A stretch of DNA of 64,000 bases from Ganoderma boninense (taxonomy: Eukaryota > Basidiomycota > Agaricomycetes > Polyporales > Polyporaceae), in the NCBI GenBank assembly GCA_002900995.3, contig CM035309.1, positions 3,044,389 through 3,108,388 on the forward strand. Reading direction: 5' to 3'. Shown here in pieces: positions 61,588 to 64,000 of this stretch. The position numbers and the translations under genes are program-made. The stretch's first letter is position 1; each line of letters starts with the position of its first letter. The notes below the pieces were generated by a model that was not told the origin of the DNA, did not search any database, and saw only the letters and a list, made by a program, of their open reading frames with translations.

Positions 61588-61661
61588 TCGTTGCTGTTGA
61601 TATACGACGATGTTATTGTCGGGTGATCGTTCAGCATGGAAGGACTGAGTGACTTGGCTGT

Positions 61662-61685
61662 CCCACCCCAATGATTTGGGGTGGG
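61662..61685. repeat. Perfect 10-bp-stem hairpin
   Basis: CCCACCCCAA, a four-base loop TGAT, then TTGGGGTGGG. It is 75 bp beyond the right edge of block 2 copy B and has no counterpart beside copy A. It is not inside any recognised gene. Confidence 0.8.
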
Positions 61686-62352
61686 CGACAATTGCGGAGT
61701 TGACTGGCATGCACGCATTCAAGTACGTTGCATGCGCGTCCGTCAAGAATACGCCTTTGACCGATCTGTTCGGCTCGCAGCGCTACTGTTCCAGATGTAG
61801 AACAGGATAACGCAAACGCCGTGCGTGCTCGGTGGTGCTCGCTACGCAATGGGACTTACGGCCACTGAATGATAGGGAAGGGTCCCCACGTGGTTCGGTA
61901 CACGTACAGTGTTATCGGCGTGGAACACGGACAACACTTCTATGTCCATCATTTCAGGAAATCATCGAGAACAGGGGACTCCCGCAATCGTTGTGTTCGT
62001 CTCAAAACCTCAGTCGAAGGTGGGCGAAGGGGACGACGGCCTGGAAGAGGAAGGTTGCTGAACTATCGGCGTCCTGGAAAACTGTATTATGCGCTGCTCA
62101 TGTCATATATCCTCTCTCTTGCCTGATATACATACAACATTACAAGATTGAGCACTTCGTCTAAACCTCCCCATTGGGAGAATCTACTGGGCTGCAGAGC
62201 CTTGCCTTAGACCGTCCCAGCTTGGCGTATACCCTACTCGCGGTTCCGATCACCGTTCGCACCTGAGTCCTTGTCGTTCCATCTACAGTCACAACAAACT
62301 CTACTCGCCGTTGCGTTCACTTCGTCCTCGAAGCTCGCACTTAGGCAAGGGG
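61686..62352. other. No recognisable gene
   Basis: About 670 bases between the hairpin and the recombinase fragment. Plus frames at 61832-62164 and 61869-62126 overlap; neither has a motif. Confidence 0.45.
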
Positions 62353-62736
62353 CCCCAGGGGCTGGTCGTTCCGAGACATCAGAAACTTTACTATAGTCAT
62401 ATGGGAGAAATTCATGCAATATCCTCCCCACTCGCAGATCCTTGTAATTCGCATCTCTGTAGCAAGAAATTGGCATCCTCCGGGGCGAAAAGAATGAGTG
62501 CCGTATGGAGTTGGATCGCACTCAATCTCCTCGAGATTGTGACGCATCATGCGGAGGAACTTCCTAGTGTCCTGGATAACACGCATTAGCCCTGTTCTTC
62601 ACCAGCCAAAAGGACGCGAACCAGGTACTTGTCTCCTGTGCCTGGCCTGTCACCCGACGCCATGTCAGGGAAGAGGTAGGCATGGGGATCAAGTTGGTCG
62701 TAAACCGCCAGCCACGCTGCCAACGCTTGGACAGGG
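62353..62736 (-). pseudogene. Inverted, inactivated tyrosine recombinase fragment
   Basis: The minus strand matches 19173-19562 of the intact recombinase with scattered substitutions and a six-base deletion. It covers only the region from the ALAAW segment to just past the catalytic tyrosine, so the first catalytic arginine is absent. The HxxR motif survives in changed context (HSFRPGG instead of HSFRRGG), two residues (Trp-Pro) are missing, GGWS reads GGYC, and the nucleophile tyrosine is phenylalanine (IVKFLMSR instead of IVKYLMSW). It cannot be active. Both ends are abrupt. Confidence 0.85.
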
Positions 62737-62758
62737 AGTAATAACTACTGTGTGATAT

Positions 62759-62920
62759 TCAACATTGCCGGCCGTGCATGCGCACGATTCTTCCCCCATC
62801 GACTGTGACCGTCGCCCGATCGCGAAGGCCAGCGAGGAAGAGATCTATGCCCGCGATCAGCGTGTTCATGCAGCCGGGCAGTCTGTGCCCTTTGATGACC
62901 TCGCTCAGCTCGCGCGGCGT
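62759..62920 (-). CDS. Possible terminal exon, family unknown
   Basis: After an acceptor CTAG at 62921 the minus strand is open for 53 codons and a stop: TPRELSEVIKGHRLPGCMNT, then LIAGIDLFLAGLRDRATV and TVDGGRIVRMHGRQC. It looks protein-like, but I found no in-phase upstream exon. The plus strand is also open across the same bases (62765-62950), so one of the two is chance. Confidence 0.25.
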   Translation of the reverse strand, partial: TPRELSEVIKGHRLPGCMNTLIAGIDLFLAGLRDRATVTVDGGRIVRMHGRQC

Positions 62921-64000
62921 CTAGACGAACGCGCGCACGAAATGCAATAAACAGTCCCGGTGGAACGGGGTGACAATGGAGAAGGAAGGTCTGGAGAGAA
63001 AGAAAGAGAGACATGACGCACGTTGATACCGTGCGCGTGGGGGCCGCGCCGGGAGCCGTCCTCCTTGGTACGTCGTCACCATGTGCCCATGATGACCAAG
63101 GTTGTGCATGGCACACGAGCAACCGTCTGCGATTAAGTATGCGCAGAGGGTCTAGGTGTGCACACAGGCGTCATGATTGACGTGAGCAGATGGTCCACTT
63201 GCTACGATGACAAGGCCCACGCCGAGCGTAGGGATGGAGGGAGAAGGACTATGGGAACAAAGGGTGCGCAGCGTCAGCCCCCAAAGGGACATCGGGGGAA
63301 GGACTCGCCCGTAAGATCCGCCCACTCTCTGCTACTCATGCTGACTCTTTGTCCCGCTGAACCAGGTACTCGCAATAGTGCAGGATTCGACGGTTGATTA
63401 TCTGAGCAAGGAGATCGATCGTCCAGGACTGGGCTGGACATGGATGGGCGCAACGGCACGGGCGTCGAATCCAGTGCAGTCGGTTGCACGGGGATGTGGC
63501 GACGGTGACGGGCAGAAGAGGAAGGTAGGCTACGAGCGAGGGCATGGAAGAGAGGAGTCCACGCGGCAGACACCTGAGGCAAGTGCGTGGCGGACATGTA
63601 TGCTTCGTCGTTTGGAGCCCAAAAATATGACCTATATCAATCTTGTTGTTTGTTGATTTCGAGGGGCCATGTGGTGGACTGGCACAATTACTCCCTTCAT
63701 GTGCGTGTCGGGTTCTCGCCTGCGCCTCTTAGTTCGATTCTCGCCAGTACCTTTCTTTTTCCCTTACGCGGACGTTTCTTTTTCTCTTCTCGCTGCTTCT
63801 AGCTGGCGTGGAATGTAAATAGCATACCAAACATAACGGCCGACCTACAACAAACGCACAACGAGATGGAAGCACGGCGGACGAGGGACGGGACGAGGCA
63901 GGAGCGGGTATGTGCATGTATCCGTCGCCTAATTTGCGACCAACATGCCCGTTCTTTTGTCAACTCTACGTAAATTTGCCCCGAGTTGGGACAATGGCAA
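62921..64000. other. No recognisable gene
   Basis: About 1.1 kb to the window end. A 107-codon Ser/Pro-rich minus frame (63274-63597) overlaps a plus frame (63378-63656). Neither has a motif. Confidence 0.45.

Noticed and set aside
1..64000. CRISPR arrays, bacterial operons or ribosome binding sites
   Set aside because: No regularly spaced repeats; the spliced genes show this is eukaryotic DNA.
1..64000. Reverse transcriptase or retrotransposon coding regions
   Set aside because: I looked for a YxDD-type active site and integrase motifs among the longer frames and found none.

Overview
The window looks like nuclear DNA of a mushroom-forming basidiomycete (Agaricomycetes). The recognisable genes are interrupted by many short GT-AG introns (about 44-76 nt in the models built here), and two of them are conserved fungal nuclear genes: RAD52 (minus strand, 29.1-31.1 kb, seven exons, 568 aa) and TUP1 (plus strand, 43.3-45.8 kb, ten exons, 627 aa). 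Other families are typical of this group: a stand-alone tyrosine recombinase, TET/JBP-type 2OG-Fe(II) dioxygenase remnants and a decayed kelch/MYND protein. A run of exactly 100 N (28218-28317) marks a scaffold gap. All gene models were made by hand from splice sites and reading-frame phase, not by a gene finder.

The layout is dominated by a large, nearly identical direct duplication. Block 1 occurs at 1-2251 and 53782-56031; block 2 at 21878-25656 and 57781-61587. In copy A the two blocks are 19.6 kb apart, and that interval holds a dioxygenase pseudogene, a small conserved-looking gene, a tRNA-like element, decayed WD40 and kelch/MYND genes, a large nuclear-protein gene and an apparently intact 445-aa tyrosine recombinase. 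In copy B only 1.75 kb separates the blocks, and it holds an inverted, more damaged piece of the dioxygenase. Just beyond block 2 of copy B lies an inverted, inactivated piece of the recombinase. Many A/B differences are one-base changes in homopolymer length, so sequencing error or two haplotypes joined in one scaffold must be considered alongside a true duplication.

Between the copies (25.7-53.8 kb) the sequence is ordinary fungal genic DNA plus one local rearrangement. In order it holds a 147-aa unrecognised gene, the gap, RAD52, a perfect 472-bp inverted repeat (31938-32409 and 37074-37545) around a 643-aa Pro/Gln-rich protein gene with a 15-bp minisatellite in its coding region, a gene-poor stretch, a membrane-segment gene head to head with TUP1, and a C-terminally anchored CCHC-finger protein gene. 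Most of 48.1-53.8 kb and 61.6-64 kb carries only unrecognised fragments.

The strongest novelty candidate is the copy-A-only 19.6 kb interval: an intact tyrosine recombinase with its own TATA box inside a segment present in one copy and absent from the other, with scattered inactive relatives nearby. This is suggestive of mobility, but the interval has no clean ends or target-site duplication that I could see.
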